From: Alopecurus myosuroides
Taxonomy: Eukaryota; Streptophyta; Magnoliopsida; Poales; Poaceae
Direction of reading: 5' to 3'
NCBI GenBank assembly: GCA_028641055.1
Contig: CM054058.1
Span: forward strand, 503,732,348-503,796,347
DNA length: 64,000 nucleotides
Shown here: in pieces, positions 53,504-64,000 of the stretch
How positions within the stretch are numbered: position 1 is the first letter of the stretch
Layout of the letters: each line of letters starts with the position of its first letter
Position numbers and translations under genes: made by a program
The notes under the pieces: generated by a model
Databases searched by the model: none
What the model was told of the DNA's origin: nothing
Seen by the model: only the letters and a program-made list of their open reading frames with translations

Positions 53504-54155
53504 TCATACCTTGCTGCCGTTGTAGTCACTGGCAGGCACCTGCTCGACGAAAAGGTTGCGTGCGGGCTCTGGCGTCGAACAGACTTGGGGCACCGGCGTC
53601 GAAAGACAGGCCGCGGCCGGACTGGTGCTGGCCGGGCACGACGACATCCCTACGTATACCCGGAGACGCTTCGTATGCCTCATTGAGGTCGAGGCCCTCT
53701 CAGGCGCCGTCGAACGGGGCCTGGGAGAAGAGGACGTTTGGATTGAAACCGTTGTAGCCATAGGGTTAACCACCGTAACCCCCCCGGCTCGTTGAAATTG
53801 GGGGGAGACCAGGACTCGGATACAGCCTTGACTGGGATCGCGGTGTGGGTGTGCCATCCATGGGGAATCGCGACCCGGAAAGCGACGGACTCGAGCCGTC
53901 GGCCGGGCTGCTTCCGATGGCGCTTGCCAACAGGTCCAGGTTCGCCGTCGCCTCGTGGGCTTCCTTCTTCTTCCACCTCAGTCGTCGCTGCTTCGAGCTG
54001 ACATCGCGCCGGTGTTGGTCCTCAGCCCAAGCATCATTGAACATGCCCTTCGGCCTCTCCTTTGAAGGGCGTGGTTGCAACACGTGGCGCTTCACGCTGA
54101 GCGTGCCGGTTTTCACCTTCTCCTTCGACAGCCTTGGTCGACCTTTTGGCGGCAT
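53504..54155 (-). pseudogene. Broken gene, possibly a Harbinger ORF1 / NAM-associated relative
   Basis: A minus-strand frame from ATG 54155 encodes 129 residues: a basic N terminus (MPPKGRPRLSKEKVKTG), a helical Arg/Lys-rich stretch (EDQHRRDVSSKQRRLRWKKK) and a Ser/Pro-rich tail. Another frame at 53504-53857 may continue it (TKRLRVYVGMSSCPAST, ARNLFVEQVP). The arrangement of a basic helix and an RNLF-like motif reminds me of grass proteins associated with PIF/Harbinger transposons, but I cannot confirm that. The Myb/SANT-like or NAM-associated domain that would prove it is not visible. A TATA-like tatatat (54364-54371) lies upstream on this strand. No terminal repeats were found. Confidence 0.3.
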
Positions 54156-54180
54156 GGTGGCGGCGGGGAGGGAGATGTAA

Positions 54181-54699
54181 AGGGCAGGAAAAGGAAGCGG
54201 CGGTGCAAAGGAAAATGGCGGGGCGTCGGGGAGGTGGGGGAGGGTTTTCTTGGCTTCTTCGTGTCACTGACAGTGTAGCGTGCGCCCTGTCATCCGAAGC
54301 ACCGACAGGAACACTTGGAAGCCAGGTTTGGTCAGATATTTCTTGATATGATTGAAGCCAAATTATATATATGAAATATTGAAGTAAGTCAATATCGAAA
54401 TGATAAGAAGGAGTTCTTGTCACATGGAAAATAATTAAGCAAGATTCAAGTGTTTTGACACATGGGGAGCATCATTGAAATTCAGATTTCTAAGTCATGT
54501 TTCCATGCTATGTACACAACCAGATGAGTCCTATGCTATAAAATTTTATAGCTAGCAGAATAATTCATATGATGATTAGACAATAGTGGGAGAGATCCTT
54601 GTGTCATTTTAGAAATGTTAAGGATGTGTTTTCTTATATAGTAATGACAAACTATTTTTTGTAATATGTTACACTAATAGTCTTGTCATATATTCAAAT
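54181..54699. other. Unassigned spacer, probable left limit of Gypsy-1
   Basis: GC-rich for 100 bp and then AT-rich; nothing I can name. The left boundary of the Gypsy element falls somewhere here or to the right, without a recognisable LTR. Confidence 0.4.
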
Positions 54700-55372
54700 A
54701 AATCTATCTCAATTAATATATGTGATGAAGGGTAGCACAATAGGCTCTCACTATAGGTTTTTGGCTCAAGGTTTGGATGCACGAGAAGCATTCCCTCTCA
54801 ATATAGGTTTTTGGCTAGCAAGGTTGGGTAGCAAGCATAAGAATCCAAGTAAAACAAACAAAAACATATATGATAAAACCAATCATGCAATCTTCTTTGA
54901 AGGTGCAAACAAACTTATTTGAGAATACTAAGATTATGGGATAACAAGAAAGAAAGATCATGGAATAATATATCTAGATGCAACTCCCTATTTTCTACTT
55001 AAGGCTCAACGAATTGTTGATACGGGCCATTGCTAAGTTTGCCAAAACCAACTAGATTATCTTGAAGCTCCAACATTGATACCAATACTAATAACAAGAT
55101 CAATCACATAAAAACAGTGCAAACTAAAATAAAGTAGAACAAGTAGATGATGAATCTTCTCATTAATATTTCATTACGGCAACTCAAACCAAGGGATACA
55201 ACGATAACCAACTAAAAAGCAACAGTTCCATACTGCAAACCATACTATATGATATTTTCTATACTCACGACATGACTCTACTAAAAAGGTAAAAGGGTGA
55301 AAGATAAAGGTGATACCGCGGCACTCCCCCAAGCTTGGAACAAGCCAAGGGGATGCCAATACCAATGACGAA

Positions 55373-55873
55373 TCAATTCTTTGGTGGTAGAGGTGAATCC
55401 TTCTCATCATCAGTCCTCCAAGGTAAAGGCTCTCCATCCACAAATGATGTCCTGGTCTCCAACATGCTGAAACTAGCAGTAGAGCTTATACGTTTAAACC
55501 TATTCTCATACTCATAGTTCTGATTCTGCACATCATAGAGTTGTGCTTGCAAATCGTTGGTGGTCTTAGTGAGTGAGAAAATCCCCTCCCAAAGCTTCAA
55601 AGTCTCCTTCTTGTACTCAGCGATCTGTTCTGTCTTTATCCTGTGGATAATCTCAACTTCACGGTCTGCCATCTTCTTGTACCTAAAGACTTCTTGCTCC
55701 AGTTCTTCCATCCTAGCTTCCAGACCGCCTTCTCCCTTAGGGCCCCGAACATCTTCAATTTGCACCTCACCATCATTGAGCAGAAATTCTTTGGGATACA
55801 TGTTCAACTCGTTCATGTACGGGTTGACGATGTTCTCAAAAAAACTGTCCTTGGGAGATCCAGGAGAGGACAT
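55373..55873 (-). CDS. Extra ORF downstream of Gypsy integrase, coiled coil
   Basis: An open frame of 166 residues in the sense direction, starting MSSPGSPKDSFFENIV. The N-terminal third has NPYMNELNMYPKEFLLNDGE; the middle (LEARMEELEQEVFRYKKM, IKTEQIAEYKKETLKLWEG) has strong heptads and should form a coiled coil; the tail is polar. It has no protease, RT or envelope signature, no signal peptide and no membrane segment. Extra ORFs between integrase and the 3' LTR occur in several plant Gypsy lineages. Unlike gag and pol here it has no stop or frameshift. Function unknown. Confidence 0.6.
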   Translation of the reverse strand: MSSPGSPKDSFFENIVNPYMNELNMYPKEFLLNDGEVQIEDVRGPKGEGGLEARMEELEQEVFRYKKMADREVEIIHRIKTEQIAEYKKETLKLWEGIFSLTKTTNDLQAQLYDVQNQNYEYENRFKRISSTASFSMLETRTSFVDGEPLPWRTDDEKDSPLPPKN

Positions 55874-56318
55874 TGTTGATTAAGATGTGAAGACGTAACC
55901 TGGCTGAAACAAGTCGATACAGAAACACGACGAGAAAACGATATACGGACCTTGGGGGATCTGGGGGGTTATATACCAAAAATATACTTAACAAAAGTAA
56001 AGTCCAGATCAAAAACGAGTCGGAGAGGGGCGTTGCCAACGGTGGACCCACGCCGCCACATGATGTGGTGCCTCTGGGCACCTTCTCCAACTCCTCTTTG
56101 GCTCGGTATTTTTCATATTTTCCAAAAATCAATCAAATATAACTTGGAAGGTAATCCGCTAATTTTTTCGTAAGAGAACTGTTAACTATTCCAAAATAGA
56201 CTCTGCAGATTCTGGAATCTTCCCTCTAATGCACTTCTCCGGAGTCATTACTTCAATAAGATCAACATCTTCATCATAGGAATCCCCAAAAATATAATGT
56301 TTGAGTGTCTTTGTCCAT

Positions 56319-59300
56319 CTACCACTTGTGTAGTGTTATCTTTGAGGGAAGCAATTTTAATTGCACCCAAACGATACACTTCTTCAATAATATAAGGTCC
56401 TTCCCATCGGGGGAGTAATTTTCCTGCAAAAAATCTGAGATGAGACCGATAAAATAGAACTTTCTCACCAACATGAAACTCTCTTTTAAGGATTCTTTTA
56501 TCATGGCATTGTTTAACTTTATCTGTAAAGAGCTTGTCATTTTCATAAGCTTCACATCTCCATTAATCTAGATGATTCAAATCAAGCATTCTTTTCTTAC
56601 CAGCAAGTTTAAAATCTTTATTTAATTCTTTCACTGCCCAATAAGCTTTGTGTTCTAATTCTAAAGGCAAGTGAAAAACTCTTCCATAAACCATTTATAG
56701 GGAGACATACCTATAGGATTTTTATAAGCATTTCTACAAGCCCATAAAGCATCATTCAACTTATCTGACCAATTCTTCCTAGATTTATTAACAGCCTTTC
56801 GCAAGATAGATTTAATTTATCTATGTGATAATTCTACTTGCCCACTGATTTGAGGATGATAAGCTGAGGCAATTATATGATTAACATCGTATTTAGCAAG
56901 GGTCTATCTAAAACCACCATGAATAAAATGAGAATCTCCATCAGTCATAAGATATCTAGGCACACCAAACCTAGGGAAAATAACATCTTTAAGCATTTTT
57001 AAAGAGGTCTCACCACTAGCACCTTTTGTAGCTATAGCTTCTACCCACTTAGTAACATAATCAACATCAATAGGAATATGAGTGTAACCATTTGAAGGAG
57101 GAAAAGGACCATAAATTCAAATCCCCAAGAATCAGAAGGTTCAATAACAAGAGAATCACTCATAGGCACTTCATTATGTCTAGAAATATTTCCTATTCTT
57201 TGACATTCATCACAAGATAAAATACATTTACGTGCATCTTTAAAGAGAGTAGGCCAATAGAAACCTGATTGTAGAACCTTCTGTGCGGTTCTATCTCCAG
57301 CGTGATGTCCTCCATAAGCACTACTCTGGCACTTCTTCAATATTTCACGTTGTTCACGATCTGGTACACATCTTCTCATAATACAATCTACTCCTTCTTT
57401 ATATAAATGTGGGTCATCCCAAAAATAATGCCTCAAATCATAGAAGAATTTTCTTCTTTGTTGACCTGTAAATGTTGGAGGCAAATACTTTGAAACAATA
57501 AAGTTAGCATAATCAGCATACCATGGACTATCTTGGGATTTTACCTTTATTGAAGCCAACTGTTCATTTGGAAAACTATAATTAACAGGAATAGGATCAA
57601 AAGTAATGTTTTCCAATCTAGACAAGTTATTAGCAACATGATTTTAAGCACCCTTCCTATCCACAATATGCAAATCAAACTCTTGTAAAAGCAACACCCA
57701 TATAATAAGCCTAGGCTGAGCATCTTTCTTTTCCATAAGGTATCTAATAGCAGCATGATCAGTATGAATAGTAACCTTTGAATCAACGATATAAGGCCTA
57801 AACTTATCACATGCAAAAACTACGGCTAAAAACTCTTTTTCAGTAGTAGCATAATTATTTTGAGAAGCATCAAGAGTCTTACTAGCATAATGAATAACAT
57901 TGAACTTCTTATCTATGCGCTGTCCAAGAACAGCACCTACAGCAAAATCACAAGCATCACACATAATCTCAAAATAAATTCCAATCAGGTGGTTGAACAA
58001 TAGGAGAATTAGTTAAAGCCTTCTTTAAAGTTTCAAAATCTTCCTTACAATCATCATAAAAAACAAATGGTACATCTTTTTGAAGAAGATTAGTAAGAGC
58101 TTTGATATTTTAGAGAAATCTTTAATAAACCTCCTATAAAAACCAGCATGACCAAGAACACTACGAATACCTTTAACATCCCTAGGACATGGAATTTTCT
58201 CTATGGCTTCCACTTTAGCTTTGTCAACTTCAATACCTCTTTCAGAAATTTTATGTCCAAGAACAATTTCTTCATTTACCATAAAGTGGCATTTCTACCA
58301 ATTAAGAACAAGATTAGTTTCTTCACATCTCTGCAAAACTTTATCAAGCTTGTGCAACCAATTATCAAAAGAAGTTCCATAGACGAAAAAATCGTCCATG
58401 AATACTTCCACAATCTCTTCACAAAAATCATGAAAAATAGCATACATGCATCTTTGAAAAGTAGCAGGAGCATTACACAAACCAAAAGGCATACGTCTAT
58501 AAGCATAAGTACCATAAGGACAAGTAAAGTTTGTTTTCTCTTGATCCTGCTTCCTAACAGCATTTTGAGAAAACCCAAAATAACCATCAGGAAAGCAAAA
58601 ATGATTTTTCTTAGACAACCGCTCTAACATTTGATCAATAAAGGGTAAAGGATAATGGTCTTTCTTAGTAACTTTATTAACCTTTATAAAATCAATACAC
58701 ATTTTATAACCAACTACTACTCTTTGCGGAATAAGATCATTGTTTTCATTAGGCACAATAGTCATTCCTCCCTTCTTAGGGACACAATGCACATGTCTCA
58801 CCCATCTACTATCAGCAATCGGAAAAATAATACCAGCATCAAGAAGTTTTAATACCTCATTTCTTACCGCTTCCTTCATCTTAGGAATTAAACGGTGTTG
58901 ATGATCAACTACTGGCTTTGCATTAGGTTCAATATTAATAGCATGCTGACATATAGTAGGAGAAATTCTCTTCAAATCATCAAGAGTATATCCAATAGCT
59001 CCACGGTGTTTCTTCAGAATTCCCAATAATCTTTCATCTTCTTCACGTGAGATTTTAGCACTAATAATAACCGGATATATTTTCTTATCATCAAGATAAT
59101 CATATTTAAGATCAGCAGGCAGTGGTTTTATATCAAAGACAGGATCCTCCTTGGGTGGTAATGTGGTACCCAAGTCTTCCAGAGGCAAATTATGTTTCAG
59201 TTTCACCGGTTGACGAAGAAGAATATCGTCAATATCATTTCTCTCTTCCATAAAGACATCACTCTCGTGGTCCTCCATATATTGATGCAAAGCATCATTA

Positions 59301-59870
59301 TGAGCAAGATCAATAGAAGCAAATTGTTCAACTTTAAAATTCTCATCAGGAAATTTAGATTCATAAGGTGCTCTAGAAAATTTGGAGAAATTGAACTCAT
59401 AAGATTTTCCATCAAATTTAGTCAAAATCTTCTCTCTTTTACAATCTATAATAGCACCACAAGTGTTCAATAAAGGTCTACCAAAAATAATAGGAAAAGT
59501 CTTACTAGAAGCCTTACCAAGTACTAGAAAATCAGTGGGGTATTTAGTCTTACAACATAAAAATTCCACCTCTCTAACAATACCAATTGGAAAATACAGT
59601 TTCTCTATTAACAAGCTGAATAACCACATCAATATCTTCAAGATCACAAGAACCAATTTCATGCATAATTTATCTATAAAGCTCATAAGGTATAGCACTA
59701 GAACTAGCACCAATATCACACAAACCATAATAGCAATGATCATCAATCTTAATAGAAAGCACATGAACACTAGTTTTCATAGGTCTACGAGGATGGGAAA
59801 CAATATTAGAAGCATCCTCACAGAAGACAATATGTTCATCCTCCACATTTCCACAAACAAGATCTTTCAC
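56319..59870 (-). pseudogene. Gypsy-1 pol: protease, RT, RNase H, integrase, broken
   Basis: The protease is in 59670-59870, with the DxGAS site as CDIGASSSAIP. RT lies in 58295-59770 (PVVDHQHRLIPKMKEAV, YRRMPFGLCNAPATFQRCM, catalytic FMDDFFVYG near 58385). A TAG at 58295-58297 follows NW; the same frame resumes with KCHFMVNEEIVLGHKI. RNase H is in 57644-58000 ([38 protein letters not shown]). The integrase zinc finger (HAGDRTAQKVL, CDECQRIGN) is in 57041-57625, and its core and C terminus continue in broken frames down to 56319. At least four lesions. Confidence 0.85.
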
Positions 59871-60030
59871 TATTGCTACAGCAGGTTCAACAGTTATTTG
59901 TTCATCAGGTTCAATAGCTTATTACTCTTATTAACAACAGTAGCCACCATAGAGTGTTATTTCACCTTAGCAGGGAAAGGCATTCTTTCAACACATGGCT
60001 CAGGAACACCAGGATTAACATCATGCACTT

Positions 60031-60884
60031 CTATATTACTAGCAGGAACAATATCTTTATAAGGTGCATGGTACTTGTGATAATCCTTTTAGGAATATCA
60101 AGATAAGAGGCAAAATCTTTAAGACAGTTTGCAAAGATTTGATAATCAAGACCACACACAACACTAACGTCATAGAAATTATTGGTTCCCATAAAAGATT
60201 TAATGCATTCATAATCATAATTTATACCCGACTTTCTACCTTTGTCATTCTCCCAACCTTCAGTGTTTTCTTGAATACGGTCAAGAAGATCCCATTTAGC
60301 TTCTTCCTTCATATGTGTGAATGATCCAGAACACGAAGCATCCAATAAATCCTTATCATGAAGAGAAATCCTTGCATAAAAATTATTGATAACAATATTT
60401 CTCAAAAGTTCATGAACGGGAAATTTAAGCATTAATAACTTCATTCTCCCCCACGCTTGGGCAATACTCTCTCCATCACGAGGCCATAATTTATAGATTT
60501 GATTACGGTCTTTATGAATCTCACCAGGGGGATAAAATTTAGAATAAAAGAGAGGAACAATTTCCTCCCATCCAATAGAGTCACCATTCTTCAATAATTT
60601 GAACCATTTAGCGGTTCTTCCTTTCAGTATAAATAAAAAAATATCCTTTTAACTTGATCCATTGTAATACATGCACACCAGAATAACTCGCATAATTCAT
60701 GCATAAAGAGAAAATGATCACCGGGATGGACAGCTCCATCACCGTAATAGCAGTTATCTATAACACGTCCAACAATTGTCATAGGTATTTTATAAGGATC
60801 TAATTCAGCAGATGACGGGTTACCAACTACCCTAGTAGGAACAATAGACGTACCACTAAACAGAGAACCAAAAGGATTCTCCAT
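60031..60884 (-). pseudogene. Gypsy-1 gag, frameshifted
   Basis: Starts at ATG 60884 (MENPFGSLFSGTSIVP) about 120 bp inside the 5' LTR. The first frame ends near 60624; the retrotransposon gag domain continues in another frame at 60031-60594 (WEEIVPLFYSKFYPPGEI, KLWPRDGESIAQAWGRMKLL). The gag forms the virus-like particle. A zinc knuckle was not found in the open parts. Confidence 0.8.
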
Positions 60885-61000
60885 AATGAAATAAAACAAC
60901 AGACATAAATAAAAAATAGCACTCACAGTAAAAGTTTCTCTTACCAATTTCACTTACCAATAGCGCTTCACTCGCCGGCAAGGGTGCCAGAAAATAGTCT

Positions 61001-62487
61001 TGATGACCCACAAGTACAGGTGGGTGTATCGTAGTACTTTCGATAAATAAGAGTCTCGAACCCAACACAGAGCAGAAGGTGTTGACAAGTAGGTTGGATA
61101 GAGGATTCACTGTAAACACTAGCAAATGGGTTTTTAATTGTTTTGGATATAACATATAAATAAAGTAAGAGTAAATAAAGTGCAAGAAATAATATTGCAT
61201 AGAGTGGCCCAATCCTTTCGAGAGCAAAGGACAAGCCGATTGTTCTACTTATGACTACCAAACATTCTCGATGACACATGGGAATTTCGTCAAGTGCTTT
61301 GGCTTCATTACGGTTTGTGAAGTGTTGTGTGGGTGAACCTATGCTAATGCACTGCCCAACTAGGACTAATACATACTCGTGATTATACCTAAGCATCCGC
61401 AAATACAAGAAAGTAACTAAGATAAATCTAACCAAAGCCTTAAATTTCCGGGAATCTACGCTCCTTTGTGCATTGGTTTCCTAACGGGGGTTTAGGTTTC
61501 TGTCACTCTGGCAACCCCACAATTAGTAGCCAAATACACAATGCATCCTCCTAGGCCTATAAAGGTGAAGCATCATGTAGTCGACGTTCACATGACACCA
61601 CTAGAAGAATAGCACCACAACTTAAATACCGAACCACGAGATATTAGTTCAATATAACTTCACTACTAACATCATGACTTCTCCCATGTCCTCAAGAACT
61701 AAACGAACTACTCAGAAAACATAATATGGATCATAATCAGAGGTGATATAATGGATGATGACAATCTGGTCATAAAGTGCTAACACCGATAAATATCACA
61801 AGCATCAACTACTAACAAGTAATCCACACCGGGAGAGAGATCTAATGTAAAACAACGATAGAGGCCCCTAATTGTTACATCGGGATGACGGTGGATGATG
61901 AGGGTGATGGTGCTGGTGGTGATGATGATGACGATGACGATCTTGATGATGCCCGGAGTGATGACGGTGACGATGGCGATAATTTCCCCTCTTCGGGGAG
62001 GAATATCCCCGGCAGATTTCTCCCTGCCATAAAGCTTTTCTCTCCCCGTGTTTTCCGCCCCGAGGCGGCGGTGGAATAATTCTTCGATGATGGTATGGGG
62101 CTTAGGGTTCCCTCGAGGTCAAGTACACGAAAAATATCGACCAGAGGTGGGCCAGCGTGGCCACACCACGTGGCGGAGCGTCCAAGGGGGGGCGCCACCC
62201 CATGGTGTGGGCCCTTGGTGGCCCCCTCCGGCTCTCCTCGTGGCTGGCTCCCTCTTCTGGACTTCTAAGACATCTCCGGTGTCCACCCCTATTTTTCTGA
62301 TCTTCTGAAATAGGGTATCCTGACGGTGCTTTTTCCAGCAGATTTCTAGTCCCGGTGTTTATTCCCCAAAAAATATGAAACATGCAAAATAAGATAAAAT
62401 AACATAAGGGGTGCATTATATCATGAAATATATCCATGAATAACAAAAAATAACAATATAAAACGATGTTGCAAAATGGACGTATCA
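61001..62487 (-). repeat. 5' LTR of Gypsy-1
   Basis: On the minus strand it starts TGATACGTCCATTTTGC at 62487 and ends gacccacaag..tca-type sequence, ttgtgggtcatca, at 61001, about 1.49 kb with TG..CA ends. The (gat)n run at 61885-61960 and the ccccgg-rich block near 62040 are internal to it. cttgc at 62488-62492 would be the target duplication; its partner is lost with the left end. Confidence 0.8.
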
Positions 62488-62945
62488 CTTGCCCACTTGT
62501 GTGGGGTTGATAAGCTGGGGCAATTTTATGATTAACACCATATTTAGCAAGGTTTTTTCTAAAACCACCATGAATAAAGTGAGAACCTCCATCAGTAATA
62601 AGATATCTAGGCACACCAAACGTAGGGAAACTACCATCTTTAAGCATTTTTAACGAGGTCTCACCATCAACACTTTTTGTAGGTATATCTATCCATTTAA
62701 TAACATAATCAACAAAAACAAGTATATGAGTATAACCATTAAAAAAGAGGAAAGTGACACATAAAGTCAAAACCCCAACAATCAATAGGTTCAATAACAA
62801 GATAATAATTCATAGGCATTTCATTACGTTTAAAAATATTATCAACTCTTTGACATTCATCACAAAATAAAATAAACTTTCGTGCATCTTTAAAGAGAGT
62901 AGGCCAATAAAAACGTGATTGTAGATTGAAGTGGGGATCAGCAGG
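62488..62945 (-). pseudogene. Gypsy-2 integrase fragment
   Basis: A minus-strand fragment of the integrase of a related Gypsy copy: RFYWPTLFKDARKFILFC and CDECQRVDNIFKRNEMPM (zinc finger end), then DYVIKWIDIPTKSVDGET, VPRYLITDGGSHFI and KIAPAYQPHTSGQ (core). It aligns with 56840-57290 of Gypsy-1. It is cut on the left by the Gypsy-1 LTR at 62487 and ends near 62945 without an LTR. Confidence 0.85.
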
Positions 62946-63528
62946 AATCACTCCGATTTCAATGTTGATGTGTATTTGTTCCGAGGGTAAATTGTTATTT
63001 TTAGTTTGGAAATTCTTGGTTATGCCCTATGTGCTCATATAAAAATGTAAAAAGGAAATTATATATCTAAGGTTTACCCCCAACCAAAGAAAAAGAGAAG
63101 GGAATAACTGGATTGGACGAGCACAACTCCTATGGAACATGGATAGATTTGGGGTGTGCTTCCTCGTTCTTTGCTGCCTAATTCGTCCTATGCACTTCGT
63201 GTATACAGTTATATAATCTTGGAATTGGATTAGTAGTTCATTGAATCAATCAGTTTGTTGCACCGGACATGTTTGATGGAGTTCCCTAGGAAGAAATTTG
63301 GTATCCAAATTGATCTACGCATCAACATGTGACACTCAAAACACAAAGCATGCATGTCATTTTTATGTCAATTGTGCTTCTAACTATACAGTGTAGTGTT
63401 ATCTCCATCATAGGAGCATGTAATAACTCTTTGGACGAATTTGATAGTGTGAAAATACAGAACATCATGCATGAATTAGTAGCCTCTATTGGTAAACTGC
63501 AGCTAGCTAACTGTATTTTATTTTTCAG
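62946..63528. other. Unassigned spacer with a short match to segment II
   Basis: aaggtttacccccaaccaaag then gagaagggaataact (63069-63110) matches aaggtttaccctcaaccaaag and gagaagggaataact at 52707-52747, so some segment-II-like sequence continues on this side of the Gypsy elements. No gene is supported. Confidence 0.5.
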
Positions 63529-63623
63529 ATGTTGTAGAACTGAATATGATGGATGAATTCCGTCAGCAGATTAATGATTCCTTGTACTCTATGCTTGCGA
63601 CATCACCCATATATTATGCATGA
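63529..63623 (+). other. Possible terminal exon of an unknown gene
   Basis: A pyrimidine-rich stretch ending tttattttttcag at 63528 is a good splice acceptor. It is followed by 30 open codons (VVELNMMDEFRQQINDSLYS) and a TGA at 63621-63623. Composition is protein-like and unlike the AT-rich surroundings. No upstream exon was identified and I do not recognise the protein. The remaining 380 bp hold nothing that I can name. Confidence 0.25.
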
Positions 63624-64000
63624 GGGTAATTGGTTTGCAATAGTTCTGATGACTGTATATGTATTCACCTTACATTGATTATAGTTTGTGCAATATATCA
63701 AAGTGTTACTTTCTTTTCTTAGTTCCTCTTGTTCTATCTCCGTATGTCTTTGCGTGTATACCTTGCAATGATGTGTTCGTAGCTCGCAGTTCATAATGGG
63801 AAGAGAAACTTTAGCATGTGAACTGTCGATCTTAATTCCTTTTTTGTAGGTATGTATTCATCCTATGCAATTATAGATTCTTATTTGTCTTTCATTACAT
63901 TTATTTCCATGCATTGTTCTCTGCCTACTAATATACACGATATTGGAACTGAACTAGAATGCACATTTAGTATTATGAAAGCCTTCATGCTTATCTGCTT

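Larger units (their letters stand above)
54700..62487 (-). mobile_element. Gypsy-1 LTR retrotransposon, 5' LTR present, 3' LTR not found
   Basis: Minus-strand order from the right: 5' LTR (61001-62487), a tggcacccttgccgg block just inside it where Triticeae Gypsy elements have their primer-binding region, gag (60031-60884), protease, RT, RNase H and integrase (56319-59870), a further ORF (55373-55873), then AT-rich non-coding sequence. The 3' LTR expected on the left is missing, so the left limit is approximate. All genes are broken. Insertion was into another Gypsy copy (62488-62945). Confidence 0.8.

Noticed and set aside
61885..62308. Asp-rich frame from (gat)n and the following GC-rich frame
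   Set aside because: They lie inside the Gypsy-1 LTR and reflect a simple repeat.

Overview
This window is intergenic DNA of a large grass genome, most likely tribe Triticeae (wheat, Aegilops, rye or barley). The basis is the repeat content: CACTA elements with tnp2 genes and palindromic repeats of the GTCCCGGTTGG / GCCCCGGTTGG type, Gypsy LTRs that begin TGATACGTC, a Copia LTR of Angela/BARE character, L1-type LINEs with clear target-site duplications, and a Stowaway MITE. I see no intact conserved host gene. Nearly all coding sequence belongs to transposable elements, most of it broken by stops and frameshifts. Family names come from recognised motifs and architecture, not from a database search.

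Layout. 1-5348: right part of a CACTA element (CACTA-1) with a broken tnp2 gene, a second promoter and a broken B3-domain gene, ending in a clean CACTAGTG terminus. 5450-9937: low-copy segment I, which includes a 1.42-kb tandem duplication. 10060-11580: degenerate Copia-type LTR. 12081-12648: TATA box and a small coiled-coil ORF of unknown origin. 13515-15160: LINE-like fragment and a minisatellite. 15553-18641: 5'-truncated LINE-A (minus) with a 14-bp target-site duplication. 19967-25662: LINE-B (minus), apparently full length, with RNase H and a poly(A) tail. 25840-52980: segment II, a diverged copy of segment I, split by insertions: a short-LTR retrotransposon (26419-31338), LINE-C (31832-49269) carrying the nested CACTA-2 (about 31922-43590), a Stowaway MITE (49713-49836) and a 1.4-kb LINE-derived element (49943-51368). 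53504-54155: broken gene of uncertain origin. About 54700-62487: Gypsy element (minus) with one LTR visible, inserted into an older Gypsy integrase fragment (62488-62945). 62946-64000: unassigned sequence with one possible exon.

How the parts relate. Segment I gives near-empty sites for several insertions in segment II, so relative order can be read: duplication first; then LINE-C, the short-LTR element, the MITE and the LINE-derived element; then CACTA-2 into LINE-C. Both CACTA elements place their palindromic repeats at the element ends and also 7-9 bp upstream of internal TATA boxes, which suggests that the repeats act as operators for each internal gene. CACTA-1 carries a B3 DNA-binding gene where CACTA-2 carries an intact 181-codon ORF of unknown function plus a TNP1-Ulp1 (SUMO-protease-like) gene.

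The most unusual objects are: an uninterrupted 979-codon Copia gag-RT-RNaseH ORF that lacks protease and integrase and lies antisense to the LTR pair enclosing it; the B3 gene inside CACTA-1; the intact accessory ORF in CACTA-2; and the palindrome-TATA modules.
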